Notes: generated by a model from the letters alone, not told the origin. 64,000 nucleotides of DNA from Dyadobacter beijingensis DSM 21582 (GCF_000382205.1 NZ_KB907788.1:1116001-1180000), one strand, 5' to 3'. Shown: positions 8,415-17,975, counted from the first letter of the stretch. A program made the numbers and translations.

Positions 8415-11400
8415 TCAATACGCCGGTTCCAGCTCAGCCACAGCCGCTGCCTTTTGCGGTTCCACCGCCGGTGGCAGCAATTTGTACATGACCGGCGTTA
8501 CCAATCGGGAGAGTAAGGTTGAGCTGATCAGCCCGCCGATCAGTACCAGCGCGAGCGGCGAATACAGCGCGCTGTACTCGATCACGAGCGGCAGCAGCCC
8601 GCCGATCGCCGTCATGGAGGTAAGCAGGATCGGTACGAAACGGATCTCGCCGGCTTCGATGATCGCTTCTTCGATACTTTTACCCTGCTCGCGCAGCTGG
8701 TTTGTGAAGTCCACGACGAGCAGGGAGTTCTTCACTTCGATCCCCACAAGGGCGATGAAGCCGATTGTCGCGGTGAAGGAAAGTGTTTCGCCCGTCAGGA
8801 ACAGCATCGCCAGACCTCCCACGATGCCCAGCGGAATTACCGAGAGCACGATCAGGATGCTTTTGAAAGTCTTGAATTCGAGGATCAATACGCCCAGGAA
8901 GCCGAATACGGTAATCAGGATAATCATGCCGAGGCCGCCGAAGCTCTCCTGCTGGCTTTCCTTCTCGCCCGCCACCGTGAAATGCTGGCCCTTTTCAAAT
9001 GGGAACTTGTTCAGCTTCAATGTAATGTCGTCATTCATTTTCTGCACATTATAACCCTGCTTCACGAATGCGGACACGGTCACGTAGCGGTCCTTGTCAT
9101 AATGGCGGATCTGGTTCGGCGAACTTTCCATTTCAATGGTCGCGATGCTTTTCAGCGGGATGCTCGCACCCGACGCCGAGGTCACGTACAGTTTATCAAA
9201 CACGCTGTAATCCTGAATAGCGGCATTGCGCGGCACGGATACATTAATGTCATAGCTGTCGGCCTTGCCCACATCTTCCCGGAACGTCGCCACATTGAGG
9301 CCCGCTGCCCCCAGCCGCACCGTACGATCGATGTCGGCCGAGGAAATGCCCAGCGTTCCTGCTTTTTGCTTGTTGATGTTGATGCGTAGATCGGTCGGCT
9401 GCACGAGCAGCGGATTGTTGACATATATGGTACCTTCCGTTTTGCTCAGCAAATCGGCGACGCGGAATGCGGTTTTGCGCAGGTCGTCGAGGTCCTCTCC
9501 GTAAATGCGGTAGGCCAGCGGCGCTTCGATGAGCGGCCCTTGCTCGAAGTCTTTTACCTTAATCTCCGCACCCGGATAACGTTCCAGCTTTTTCCGAAGC
9601 TTTTCGATCACCGCTACTTTCCCTTCGGTTTCAAGCCCTTCCACCTGTACGAATATCTCCGCAAAATTCTCGCTCTCGTTGCGTTGGATTACATTATAAT
9701 AGACCCGCGGATTGCCCTTGCCCACATTCGTCGCGAAGGACGTAATCAATGGTTCTTTTTTCAAAACGCTTTCCACATAGCGGGCTATTTCGTTGGTTTT
9801 CTTCAAATTAGTCCCCTGCGGCGTCTCAATATCGATCAGGAACATGGGTTTCTCCGATTTTGGGAAAAGGCTATTGCCAATAAGCGGTACCAATGCCAGC
9901 GAGCCTGCAAAAATGAGCCCGGCGATGAGCAATGTCGTTTTCGGCCAATGCAACGCCCTGTCGAGCACGCTGCCGTAGGTTTTATGAATGCCCTTCTGCA
10001 TGGCCCGGAGCAGCCAGTTGCCGCCTTCCTCCGCATGTGGTTTCAAAATGACGCTGGACAGGAACGGTACCACCGTCAGCGAAACGAGCATCGAAGCGAA
10101 CACCGTCGTGATTACCGACATAGGAAGGCTGCGAATAAAATCCCCCGCGCCTTCGGGCAGGAACACCAGCGGAAGGAACGCGAATATCAGCAGGATCGTA
10201 CAACCTACGACCGCGAGCCCGATCTGCGACGATGCCTGAATGGCCGCCTGCACCCGCCCATAACCCATGCGCAAATAGCGCTCGATGTTCTCCACGACCA
10301 CAATGCTGTCGTCCACGAGGATACCCAGCGCCACGATCATGCCTACAATGCTCAGCTGGTTGATATTGTACCCAAACAAATTCATCAGCGTAAGCCCGAT
10401 CGCCAGCGACAGCGGGATGGAGATCATCACCACAATGGAAGCACGTGTGCCGAGCGGCAGCAAAGTGAGCAGTACCAGCAGGATAGCAATGCCAAAGTCG
10501 CGCGCGAAATGCGAGAGGCGCACGTCGACGCTCTTCGCCTGGTCGAACACTTTCACGAGCTCGATATTCGAAGGAAGTTCCTTGTTAAACGCCGCTACTA
10601 CGGGCTCCACCTGACCCTGCACGGCGATAATGTTCTCGCCTTCTTTCTGGCTCACATTCACGAAGCTGCACCGGAAACCGTTCAGCCGGGTGATGTGCGT
10701 TTCGTCCTCGTAGCCCATTTTCACATCGGCCACGTCCTTCATGTACACGATCTTGCCATTGGCGCGGGAAACTACCGTGTTGGCCACTTCATCGAGCGTA
10801 CGGTAGCTGCCGCTGGTTTTGATATTCAGCTTTTTAGTAGCCATGCTAATGCTCCCGCCGGGAATATTCACACCCTCGCTCTGCAATGCACCCACAACCT
10901 GGTCCTGCGTGAGCCGCTGCTGCGCGATTTTTTGCAGGTTCAGGTTCACTTTTACCTGCGGCTCGGGAATGCCCGAGTACTCCACTTTTTTCAAAGTCTT
11001 GATCTTTTCCAGCCGCTCCTTGAAGTCTTTGGAATACTTCTTCAATTGCGCATAGGAAGCATTCTCGCTGATGAGCGCATACTGGTAAATGCTTACGTCC
11101 GAGGGGATCTGCTTGTTAATGCGGATATCGGCGACGTCGGCCGGGAGCTGCGCACGCAGCGCATTGATCTCGCGCACCACTTCCTGGTATTTATCGTCTG
11201 GATCGGAGCTGTATTTGTACATGACCTGGATCACGGCGAGGCCGTCGCGGATATCGGTGATGACATGCTTCATGTCGTCGAGCTCGTTGAGCTTCTTCTC
11301 CATCGGGTCCACCACGAGCTGTTCCATATCCTTCGGATTGGCGCCGGGGTACACCACTACCACCGTAAATTGCGGCGGGTGAATGTCGGGGTCTTCGCTG

Positions 11401-11501
11401 CGGGGCATGGTGAAAAGCGAGTACAGCCCCAATGCCAGCACGCCCAGGAATACAACCAGGGTGAACTGGTAATTTTTCACGGCAAATTCAGGTAATTTCA
11501 T
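8415..11501 (-). CDS. RND efflux pump inner-membrane permease (AcrB-like, HAE1 type)
   Basis: 1028 residues, the usual length for an AcrB-type proton-driven exporter. It shows the N-terminal first helix (FTLVVFLGVLALGLYSLFTM), two large periplasmic loops, and the paired-Asp proton-relay segment GILVDDSIVVVENIER in the first membrane bundle. The start PEFAVKNYQFTLVVFLG fits the family. It is the last gene of the tetR-tolC-adaptor-permease operon and begins 20 bp after the adaptor stop, so the three structural parts of a tripartite pump are encoded together. Regulation is probably by the TetR protein encoded upstream, whose likely operators lie before tetR and tolC. Substrates cannot be inferred; multidrug or solvent-type compounds are usual for the family. 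Confidence 0.95.
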   Translation of the reverse strand: MKLPEFAVKNYQFTLVVFLGVLALGLYSLFTMPRSEDPDIHPPQFTVVVVYPGANPKDMEQLVVDPMEKKLNELDDMKHVITDIRDGLAVIQVMYKYSSDPDDKYQEVVREINALRAQLPADVADIRINKQIPSDVSIYQYALISENASYAQLKKYSKDFKERLEKIKTLKKVEYSGIPEPQVKVNLNLQKIAQQRLTQDQVVGALQSEGVNIPGGSISMATKKLNIKTSGSYRTLDEVANTVVSRANGKIVYMKDVADVKMGYEDETHITRLNGFRCSFVNVSQKEGENIIAVQGQVEPVVAAFNKELPSNIELVKVFDQAKSVDVRLSHFARDFGIAILLVLLTLLPLGTRASIVVMISIPLSLAIGLTLMNLFGYNINQLSIVGMIVALGILVDDSIVVVENIERYLRMGYGRVQAAIQASSQIGLAVVGCTILLIFAFLPLVFLPEGAGDFIRSLPMSVITTVFASMLVSLTVVPFLSSVILKPHAEEGGNWLLRAMQKGIHKTYGSVLDRALHWPKTTLLIAGLIFAGSLALVPLIGNSLFPKSEKPMFLIDIETPQGTNLKKTNEIARYVESVLKKEPLITSFATNVGKGNPRVYYNVIQRNESENFAEIFVQVEGLETEGKVAVIEKLRKKLERYPGAEIKVKDFEQGPLIEAPLAYRIYGEDLDDLRKTAFRVADLLSKTEGTIYVNNPLLVQPTDLRININKQKAGTLGISSADIDRTVRLGAAGLNVATFREDVGKADSYDINVSVPRNAAIQDYSVFDKLYVTSASGASIPLKSIATIEMESSPNQIRHYDKDRYVTVSAFVKQGYNVQKMNDDITLKLNKFPFEKGQHFTVAGEKESQQESFGGLGMIILITVFGFLGVLILEFKTFKSILIVLSVIPLGIVGGLAMLFLTGETLSFTATIGFIALVGIEVKNSLLVVDFTNQLREQGKSIEEAIIEAGEIRFVPILLTSMTAIGGLLPLVIEYSALYSPLALVLIGGLISSTLLSRLVTPVMYKLLPPAVEPQKAAAVAELEPAY

Positions 11502-11521
11502 GGTCTTTGCGGTTGAAATGG

Positions 11522-12565
11522 TTACTGAACTACTTTAATCGCCGATCCCTCAGCCAGGTATGCCGATCCCTCACGTATCACGCGCGCACCGGCGTCGATG
11601 CCGGCGAGGATAAATGCCTTGTCGCCTTCCAGGAACGCTACTTTCACGCGCTTCTTCTGCGCACGGTTGCCGTCTGCCACAAACACGAATGCACTGTCGT
11701 TTTCGCCTTCGATCAACGCGTCCACGGGAATGGATACCATGCTGGTTTGCTGTTTGGGATAAATACTCGCTTTCGCGAACAGGCCGCTGGCCAGCTTCGC
11801 AGCCGGTTTGTCGAGCCGGATTTCTGCCTGGTACAAGCCCGAGACGGGATCGCTCACCTGTGCGAGGGTTTTCACACTGCCTGTAAATGTCTGCGGATAA
11901 GCGTCGAAAGTGATTTCCGCCTTTTCTCCTCCCTTTAACCTGGCCCAATCCTTGTCGGTCAGGCCGCATTTCACGACCCAGTCGGCGCTGCTCGTGCTGC
12001 TGATGTGCAATACCGGCGTGCCGCCTTGTACCTGCTCGCCGGCATTCTGCAATTTCTGCATTACCACGCCGTCGGCCGTCGAGTATATCTTGCTTTGTGA
12101 CAAATTGAATTTCACGATATCCAGCTGTTTTTCAGCCAGTACCAATGCACTCTGCGTGTTTTCGAGCTGCTCTTTGGTGGCTACGCTGTCGCGGTAGAGG
12201 TTCTGTACCCGGCGGGCGTCGCGCTGGGCTTTCAGGAAGTTTTCTTCGGCCTGGGCCATTTGCGCGCCTATTTCCGTCGTATTCAGCGTCGCCAGCAGCT
12301 GGCCTTTACGCACCTGGTCGCCTTCCTTCACGAGCACGTCGCGGATAATGCCCCCGGTTTTGAAAGACAGCCGCGCTTCGTTCTCCGACCCGAGCAGGCC
12401 GGAAGTCTCCACCGCCTGCGATTGCGTCAACGCCGCCGAGCTGATGATCTTTACCGGAATGGTGTCGTCGGTCTGTTCCGCCTTCTTTTCTTCCTTGCAC
12501 GCCGACGCAAATAGCCCGGCCGCGAGAATGTATGCGTATATAATAGGATGTGTCGTAGCTTTCAT
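11522..12565 (-). CDS. RND efflux periplasmic adaptor lipoprotein (AcrA/MFP family)
   Basis: 347 residues starting MKATTHPIIYAYILAAGLF and then ASACKEEKK, a lipoprotein signal with its Cys at about residue 23. The membrane-fusion-protein layout is clear: half lipoyl motif LVKEGDQVRKGQLLATLNT (about 77-95), an alpha-hairpin, the second half-motif region, a beta-barrel segment (GGEKAEITFDAYPQTFTGSV) and a membrane-proximal end. It bridges the permease and the TolC-type channel in the periplasm. It starts 7 bp after the tolC stop and ends 20 bp before the permease, so it belongs to the same transcript. Confidence 0.93.
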   Translation of the reverse strand: MKATTHPIIYAYILAAGLFASACKEEKKAEQTDDTIPVKIISSAALTQSQAVETSGLLGSENEARLSFKTGGIIRDVLVKEGDQVRKGQLLATLNTTEIGAQMAQAEENFLKAQRDARRVQNLYRDSVATKEQLENTQSALVLAEKQLDIVKFNLSQSKIYSTADGVVMQKLQNAGEQVQGGTPVLHISSTSSADWVVKCGLTDKDWARLKGGEKAEITFDAYPQTFTGSVKTLAQVSDPVSGLYQAEIRLDKPAAKLASGLFAKASIYPKQQTSMVSIPVDALIEGENDSAFVFVADGNRAQKKRVKVAFLEGDKAFILAGIDAGARVIREGSAYLAEGSAIKVVQ

Positions 12566-12572
12566 GTCATTG

Positions 12573-13940
12573 TCAGTTTGAGAATAGATAACTCGCCCGG
12601 GCCCGTTCCAGCTCTGCGGACCGGGTCTGAACGTTGAGATAGGAAATACTTTGCTGCAACTGGTCGGCGATCAGGCGGTTCTGGGCGTCGAGCAGTTCAA
12701 TGTACAGCGACTGGCCCTCGCGGTACAGTTTCTGCTGATCGGAGTAATATTGTTGGGATAGCGTCGTCTGGCTCTTCGCCGCCTGGTAAGTCTGGATGGC
12801 CGACTGCAACGTGTTGGCAGCCGTTTTATTCTGCAATTGCAATTGCTGCTCCACCTGGCTGATCTGCTCACCTGTCGCTTTCTGCTCCATTTCGGCCTGT
12901 TTCACTTTGTATTGCGTACGGTTGTTGGCAAATACGCGCCAGTCGAGCGTGACGCCGAACAAGTAGTAGCGCGTGTCTTTATTGAAATTCACAAAATCGC
13001 CCTGCGAGCCGAGATCGATGAACGTCGAGAGCTTCGGTAATGCCCCTGCGCGTGCCAGCTGGCCCGATAATGCATTGATTTTCGATAGCGATTCGAGTTT
13101 CAGCAGCTCTTCCCTCCTGCCCTCAGCCGCACTGTCGGTAAAGCTCACCAACTCGCTGGCCTGCGCGATTTCCAATGCATTATCCAGGGGTTTGTTCAGC
13201 AAAAAGTTGAAGTACGCCTTCGCATTCACAGCGTCGTTCCGTGCATTACCTAACCGGGCTTCGAGACCGATCAGCTCATTTTCCGAGCGGCTGATCACCG
13301 TGCGGATGGCCTTGTCGTTCTTCACCAACGCCTGGTTGAACCGCAGGTTTTCCCTGGCCAGCGAAACAGCGCTTTCGAGAATACGCACCGCCTCGTCCGA
13401 CTGCTGACAGGCAAAGTACGCGACCTTGATTTCCTTCACTAACTCTCTCCTGTACACGTCGATCTCCGCCTGTTGCAAATGGATCTGTTCCTTCCGGATC
13501 TTCGTATTGTAGGTGATTTCCGCATTGTACAGCGGTAGTGAAGTCCTGAATTTGGCATCGTAATAATTCCTCGGATTGAAGGTCTGGCTCACATTATCCA
13601 CCTTCGGGAATGCCGAAGAATTCGTGAGCTCATTCAGAGAACTATACACGGGGTTCAGCAAATCGCCGATGGGAATGCTGATTTTCCGGCCGCCGCGCGA
13701 ATCGAGATAAGACGTGCTGAAATTGACCTCGGGGTAAAAAAACGTGCGTGCTTCTTTGAGCGCGAAAAGGTTGCGTTCCAATATAAACCGCTGCTGTTTC
13801 AGTCCCTGGTTGTTGCGCAGGCCGTCCTCGATATAGCTTTGCAGGCGTGCGTCCTGACCCATCGCAGGGAAGAACAGCGTCAGCAAAGGCACAAGAAAGT
13901 ACTGCCAATGCCGGAGCAATGGTGTGGTGACTCGCTTCAT
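12573..13940 (-). CDS. TolC-family outer-membrane efflux channel
   Basis: 455 residues with a signal peptide (FLVPLLTLFFPAMG) and two outer-membrane-efflux-protein repeats rich in long coiled-coil helices (AEIDVYRRELVKEIKVAYFACQ; VEQQLQLQNKTAANTLQSAI). It supplies the exit duct for the tripartite pump encoded immediately downstream. It is the first structural gene after tetR and starts 51 bp past the tetR stop. That gap holds a 13-bp perfect palindrome identical in core to one upstream of tetR, a probable TetR operator, so this gene may also have its own regulated promoter. Confidence 0.93.
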   Translation of the reverse strand: MKRVTTPLLRHWQYFLVPLLTLFFPAMGQDARLQSYIEDGLRNNQGLKQQRFILERNLFALKEARTFFYPEVNFSTSYLDSRGGRKISIPIGDLLNPVYSSLNELTNSSAFPKVDNVSQTFNPRNYYDAKFRTSLPLYNAEITYNTKIRKEQIHLQQAEIDVYRRELVKEIKVAYFACQQSDEAVRILESAVSLARENLRFNQALVKNDKAIRTVISRSENELIGLEARLGNARNDAVNAKAYFNFLLNKPLDNALEIAQASELVSFTDSAAEGRREELLKLESLSKINALSGQLARAGALPKLSTFIDLGSQGDFVNFNKDTRYYLFGVTLDWRVFANNRTQYKVKQAEMEQKATGEQISQVEQQLQLQNKTAANTLQSAIQTYQAAKSQTTLSQQYYSDQQKLYREGQSLYIELLDAQNRLIADQLQQSISYLNVQTRSAELERARASYLFSN

Positions 13941-13955
13941 GATTAGTGATGTTTA

Positions 13956-13978
13956 TTTAGTAAACAGTGTTTAGTAAA
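13956..13978. promoter_or_regulatory. Probable TetR operator before tolC
   Basis: Core palindrome TAAACAGTGTTTA at 13961-13973, flanked on both sides by TTAG/GTAAA. The reverse complement of the core, TAAACACTGTTTA, occurs at 14634-14646 before tetR, and flanking bases are also shared. The core is centred 27 bp upstream of the tolC start. These are the only two copies I noticed in the window, and both lie beside the same regulator gene. Confidence 0.8.
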
Positions 13979-13991
13979 GGGGTAAATTTTT

Positions 13992-14606
13992 TTAGGTTTT
14001 CAAATTCTGCATAAAAAGCGTGAAGGAGCTGTACAAAACTTCGCGGGTAGCATCATCCTCCAACATGAGAATGCACATGCGCTCGCGTACATAGAGCGAT
14101 ACGAGCCCGTGCACGAACGACCATACCTGGATCGCCGTCACGTGTAAGTCGTTCTGGCGGATCTTGTCCTGTGCGAGGCAGTCCGACAGCGTCGTGAGTA
14201 AATAGCCGAAAGCACATTCGCCCGCCTTCCACTTTTCCTCGTTTTTGATCTGCTCCATCGGGGCACGCATGATGAACATCAGGTCATAATAATCCGGATT
14301 TTCGAGCCCGAATTTAATGTAAGTCCTGCCGATGGCATCCAGCCTTTCCAAAGGATCGGCGATCGCTTCGTGCTGCCGCAAAAGCTTATCCAGGATGTCG
14401 AACGCATTTTCGTGGATCACGTAAAAAATCTCGTCTTTATCCTTGAAATACAGATAGATCGTAGCGGGGCTATACTCGATGTCGTCGGCAATGTTACGGA
14501 TAGACGTCTTATCGTAACCCTGCTTCAAAAACATCGCGGTCGCCGATTCGATGATCAGGTTCCTCATCTCCTGCTTTTCCCGCTCTTTTCTTTCCTTAAT
14601 TGCCAT
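13992..14606 (-). CDS. TetR/AcrR-family transcriptional repressor of the efflux operon
   Basis: 204 residues from ATG 14606; the frame extends further upstream but antisense to the next gene, and ATG 14606 gives the canonical N-terminus MAIKERKEREKQEMRNLIIESA. The helix-turn-helix is SIRNIADDIEYSPATIYLYFKDKDEIFY (about 36-63 by position), the hallmark of TetR proteins. The C-terminal ligand domain (DYYDLMFIMRAPMEQ; VWSFVHGLVSLYVRE) resembles the TetR C-terminal WHG-type domain. It precedes the tolC-adaptor-RND genes on the same strand and probably represses both itself and them through the paired palindromes at 13961-13973 and 14634-14646. The inducer is unknown. Confidence 0.93.
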   Translation of the reverse strand: MAIKERKEREKQEMRNLIIESATAMFLKQGYDKTSIRNIADDIEYSPATIYLYFKDKDEIFYVIHENAFDILDKLLRQHEAIADPLERLDAIGRTYIKFGLENPDYYDLMFIMRAPMEQIKNEEKWKAGECAFGYLLTTLSDCLAQDKIRQNDLHVTAIQVWSFVHGLVSLYVRERMCILMLEDDATREVLYSSFTLFMQNLKT

Positions 14607-14630
14607 GCTTTTGTAATTACAATGTGAATA

Positions 14631-14651
14631 TAATAAACACTGTTTAGTAAA
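14631..14651. promoter_or_regulatory. Probable TetR operator before tetR (autoregulation)
   Basis: TAAACACTGTTTA at 14634-14646 is a perfect palindrome with one central base, centred 34 bp upstream of the tetR ATG. It matches the core of the site before tolC, including flanking TA on one side and TAAAT-like sequence on the other. Confidence 0.8.
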
Positions 14652-14727
14652 TGCAAGTTGTTTAGCAAAATAAAGTAAGAAAGGCGGATTTCTACCCATG
14701 AACGGGCGGCATTCTGCGAGGGATCCG

Positions 14728-15681
14728 TTATTTTTTGCGAAAACGATCGTCGGTAAGCGCTTCGAGGAACGCGACGATGTCATCGACCTCCCCGTCGGAC
14801 AGATTGAGTGAGCTGCCGAGCGACAAGTCGCGGTTGATGGGATTGCTGACGAATTTGTCGGGGGTATTATAGTACTGCACCACTTCGCGCAGCGTTTTGA
14901 ACATCGCATTATGCATGTACGGAGCCGTAACGGCTACATTGCGCAGGCCAGGGACCTTGAAAAGTCCGATATGGGCGCTGTCTTTCGTGATTTTGAACCG
15001 CCCGGGATCGTTCAGTTCCTTACCATTATATAAACCGATGCTTTTGAAGCGATCGGCCGTGAAATCTTCGCCGGAATGGCAGGTTGCGCAGCCGGCCTTG
15101 CCGATGAAGAGCATGCGCCCGCGCACGGCTTCGGCGGACATGGCCTTTTCATCGCCGTCGAGGTAACGATCGTAGGGTGTATCCGTCGTTTCCAACGTAC
15201 GCTCGAAAGCTGCGATGGCGGTGAGCAGATTTTTGTTGTTGACCCCGGTTTTAAATATCTTTTGAAATGCAGCGCTGTAAAAATCATCCTTTTTGAGTCG
15301 CTCGACGGCCTGGTCTACCGGCAAATCCATTTCGTCGTGCGCAGCCAGCGGGCCTAGCACCTGCTCTTCCAGCGAGCCGGCGCGACCGTCCCAGAAAAAC
15401 TCCGGGCGTCCCGAAAGGTTCGTCAAAGCGGGGGAATTACGGGTGAGCCGTGTGCCCTTGTCGCCGATGCTGAATGCCGCCGTATCCGCGAATGCGAATG
15501 CCGGAATATGGCAGGACGCGCAGCTGATCGCCCGCCCGCGCGAGAGGATCGGGTCCGAAAACAGCCTTTCGCCCAGTTGTTCTTTCGTATTGACCTCTAC
15601 CGAAGCACCATTTCTTTGCAGCGATACGAATGCCAGGGACACGCCGCAAACGGCAGCCGCCAGCCATTTAGTAAAATTCAT
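14728..15681 (-). CDS. Di-haem cytochrome c peroxidase (CcpA/MauG family)
   Basis: 317 residues with an N-terminal export signal (WLAAAVCGVSLAFVSLQ). Two c-type haem motifs are visible, CASCH at 54-58 and CATCH at 198-202, the expected spacing for bacterial di-haem peroxidases. Conserved segments RLTRNSPALTNLSGRPEFFWDGRAGSLEEQ and VPGLRNVAVTAPYMHNAMFKTLREVVQYYN are characteristic. It should act in the periplasm to reduce hydrogen peroxide or oxidise a partner protein. It ends before the tetR gene on the same strand and starts about 97 bp after the DsbD-N-like gene, in a small group of periplasmic redox genes. A MauG-like modifying role cannot be excluded. Confidence 0.93.
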   Translation of the reverse strand: MNFTKWLAAAVCGVSLAFVSLQRNGASVEVNTKEQLGERLFSDPILSRGRAISCASCHIPAFAFADTAAFSIGDKGTRLTRNSPALTNLSGRPEFFWDGRAGSLEEQVLGPLAAHDEMDLPVDQAVERLKKDDFYSAAFQKIFKTGVNNKNLLTAIAAFERTLETTDTPYDRYLDGDEKAMSAEAVRGRMLFIGKAGCATCHSGEDFTADRFKSIGLYNGKELNDPGRFKITKDSAHIGLFKVPGLRNVAVTAPYMHNAMFKTLREVVQYYNTPDKFVSNPINRDLSLGSSLNLSDGEVDDIVAFLEALTDDRFRKK

Positions 15682-15777
15682 GCGTTATCCGGAATTATAA
15701 ACCAATGCATTCTAACAAATAGCATGCGTTGTCAATCAATCATTTGTACTGTTTTGATTAAAGCACATCCATGCAGT

Positions 15778-16233
15778 TCAATGCACCTCGAAAGCCTCTT
15801 TGAATGGCACGCAGAGGCCGTCCACGTTCGAACAGAGCAAGCCTTTAATCGTCCCCGTCACTTTCGCGTTCGCCTTCGTGAGGCGGATCTTTTGCCGAAA
15901 CTCGGCCTTGTCCACGAAATAGGTATAAGCTTTGTCCCAGGTCGGGTCCACGGCTTTGAGCGGGTTCACAGGCTCGATATTCCCCACCAGTTCATAGTTA
16001 TTGCCTGGGTTGAACACGAATTCGGTAGGAAGGGGACCAATATCACCCTTGAAATCAGACGAATACAGCTTCCAGTTCTGATCGATTTCCGCCGAAAAAA
16101 CGACTTCCACCTCTTCGCCCGCCTTTGGACCAGTTTTAGACAGGTTAATTTTCCAGTGTGAAATGTCTTTGAGGTCCTGCGCGCAAACCGCACCCGCGGT
16201 GCACAGGAGCATTAGTAATATCCTGAAAATCAT
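15778..16233 (-). CDS. Secreted DsbD N-terminal-domain-like protein
   Basis: 151 residues starting MIFRILLMLLCTAGAVCAQ, a clean signal peptide; the frame extends upstream of 16233 but that part shows no signal. The mature part (HWKINLSKTGPKAGEEVEVVFSAEIDQNWKLYSSDF, then GLLCSNVDGLCVPFKEAFEV) resembles the N-terminal immunoglobulin-like alpha domain of DsbD, with a Cys pair nine residues or so apart near the C-terminus. The membrane and thioredoxin domains of full DsbD are absent, so this is a stand-alone periplasmic domain. Its neighbours, a TlpA-like thioredoxin upstream and a di-haem peroxidase downstream, fit a redox role. The exact partner is unknown. Confidence 0.75.
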   Translation of the reverse strand: MIFRILLMLLCTAGAVCAQDLKDISHWKINLSKTGPKAGEEVEVVFSAEIDQNWKLYSSDFKGDIGPLPTEFVFNPGNNYELVGNIEPVNPLKAVDPTWDKAYTYFVDKAEFRQKIRLTKANAKVTGTIKGLLCSNVDGLCVPFKEAFEVH

Positions 16234-16422
16234 TGGGTAGTATTTTTGAAAGTTGAAATAACAAACAACTGCAAAGCACATGACACCTTGGCGGCGGCCT
16301 TGCAGTTGTCTCAAATCACCACGTACCTAGTTTGTTGAACCCACGATTTAGTCCAAGTATTTTTGTGTCTTTGTACGCCATTAATTCCCGGGCGGTTGGC
16401 GTGAGGAAAACCCGATGCAATT

Positions 16423-17736
16423 TTATTTGGAGCTCTTGGCCGTGCCAACCGACACCGAACTAACCCCCGCAGGAACCGGCTCCGAAATGAGTTCGTCGAG
16501 GTCTTTGTTCCATTTCGCGACGTAATCCTTGAAATACTGACCGGTAATCTCGCCCGTGTAACCCGTGTGGATCTGGCGTACTTCGCCCTTGCGGTCGATG
16601 AGGATGGTCGTCGGGAAGGCCATCATGCGGTTGAGCGCCGGCAGCTTGTCGGAAGCCACTTTTTTATCGGCGATACCGCCAAAGAGGATATCATATTCAA
16701 TGCCATACTTCTTTTTCAGCGTTCCCAGCGTGTATTTGGCATATTCGAGGTCGTCTTTCTGCTCGAAACCAATGGCGATCGCCTCCACGCCGCGCTTCTT
16801 GTTGTCGCGGTACCAGGGTGCGAGGAACGACGTCTGGTCGGTACAGTTCGGGCACCAGGTGCCGATGATCTCCACGATCACCACTTTGCCCTTGTATTTA
16901 TCGTCGCTGAGCGAAACCTGCTTGCCGTCGAGATCGGGCAGCGTGAAATCCAGCTTTTTGTAGCCTTCTTTCAGGTAGGTCAGCTGATAGGGATCGGGCA
17001 GCTCGGCCTTGTCGTTTTTCGAGCCTTCGAATTTGGTATTATCATAGATACCCGAGCTGATCACGCCGGTAATGCTGCCGTCCTCGTTGATCTTACCTTT
17101 ATATACGCGCGGGTTTGGGCCGGAGAAATGCGAGAGCACGAACTCGTCGCCCTGAACCACGCCTTCGAGCTCGCGGCTATCCCCTACCGTGGACATCACG
17201 ACGCCCGTGAGCTTGTTGCCTTCCTGTTTGAGTAACGCCACATTATCAGGCATTTTGGCCTTGCTGAACACCTGTAAGTCCCATTTACCGGAAAGATTAT
17301 GCTTGGTCGGCTGCTCCTTACCCTTCTCTACGAAGCGGTAATTCTTGCCGTATTCGGCCGAGAACGGCAGCGCATTGCCGCGAAAACCCGGTACCAGGCT
17401 GCGGTATTCGCCGGTGATCCTGCCGTCGGACTCCACTTTGGCCACCAGCGCGGCGTCGTAGGTATTCATTTTCACGAAAATCGAGTCGGAGCCCACTTTC
17501 GTCACTTTGAAATCATCGCGGCGGGAGCCGTTGAGCAGCGTCAGCACCGGGTGGTCCTTGTCTTTGGCATTATATTCAAAGTTGAAGGGAATGTGTGTTT
17601 CGCTGATCACGAACTCGCCGCGCCAAACGCCCTGCTTCGGTGCTTTGGCATCCGGACCGTCGCCCGCAAATGCTGCATGACCGAACAATGTGGCCCCTGC
17701 CAATGCCACGGCTTTCATCTGGTTGTTGATTTTCAT
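16423..17736 (-). CDS. TlpA/ResA-like thioredoxin-fold lipid- or periplasm-exported oxidoreductase
   Basis: 437 residues from ATG 17736, chosen because it places a signal peptide (MKINNQMKAVALAGATLFGHAAFA) at the front; the frame runs further upstream without such a signal. The first 270 residues form a beta-rich region of the kind found before many Bacteroidota thioredoxins (repeated GRITGEYRS / GSITGVISSG motifs). The C-terminal thioredoxin domain has the active site WCPNC at 294-298 (Cys295 and Cys298), and the cis-Pro segment MAFPTTILIDRKG. It probably reduces disulfides in secreted proteins or cytochrome c maturation. Upstream, a -7 element TATATTTG and an RTCTA-N9-TAGAY motif mark its promoter region. 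Confidence 0.9.
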   Translation of the reverse strand: MKINNQMKAVALAGATLFGHAAFAGDGPDAKAPKQGVWRGEFVISETHIPFNFEYNAKDKDHPVLTLLNGSRRDDFKVTKVGSDSIFVKMNTYDAALVAKVESDGRITGEYRSLVPGFRGNALPFSAEYGKNYRFVEKGKEQPTKHNLSGKWDLQVFSKAKMPDNVALLKQEGNKLTGVVMSTVGDSRELEGVVQGDEFVLSHFSGPNPRVYKGKINEDGSITGVISSGIYDNTKFEGSKNDKAELPDPYQLTYLKEGYKKLDFTLPDLDGKQVSLSDDKYKGKVVIVEIIGTWCPNCTDQTSFLAPWYRDNKKRGVEAIAIGFEQKDDLEYAKYTLGTLKKKYGIEYDILFGGIADKKVASDKLPALNRMMAFPTTILIDRKGEVRQIHTGYTGEITGQYFKDYVAKWNKDLDELISEPVPAGVSSVSVGTAKSSK

Positions 17737-17931
17737 ACAACTGGAAATTTTTAGGTTTTGGAAAAAATGAAATTCGATGCTTGCCGGTGACGTCCGACGG
17801 CGGTGCATGACAGCCGCTCTCCCGGAATTTAACCGTAAGTACTCTTTCACGACCCGAAGCATTTTGCAGGATTGGCCCGGATCAGCGGTTGGCCGGTAGT
17901 GGTTATGGCGACCGTCCGTTAAATGATGCAG

Positions 17932-17975
17932 CAAATATAAAACCCGGATTTGAATTATCTATAATTTTCGTAGAC
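17932..17975 (-). promoter_or_regulatory. Thioredoxin gene promoter with RTCTA-N9-TAGAY site
   Basis: On the minus strand TATATTTG (17932-17939) is a perfect TAnnTTTG -7 element. At 17957-17975 lies ATCTA, nine bases, TAGAC, occupying the place where a -33 TTG would be expected, and no TTG is there, which would suit an activator-dependent promoter. The same motif recurs at 18127-18145 and 23174-23192. Confidence 0.55.

Noticed and set aside
9540-11495. 651-codon open frame on the plus strand
   Set aside because: It lies antisense and fully inside the RND permease gene and has an Arg/His-rich composition produced by the codon bias of the real gene.
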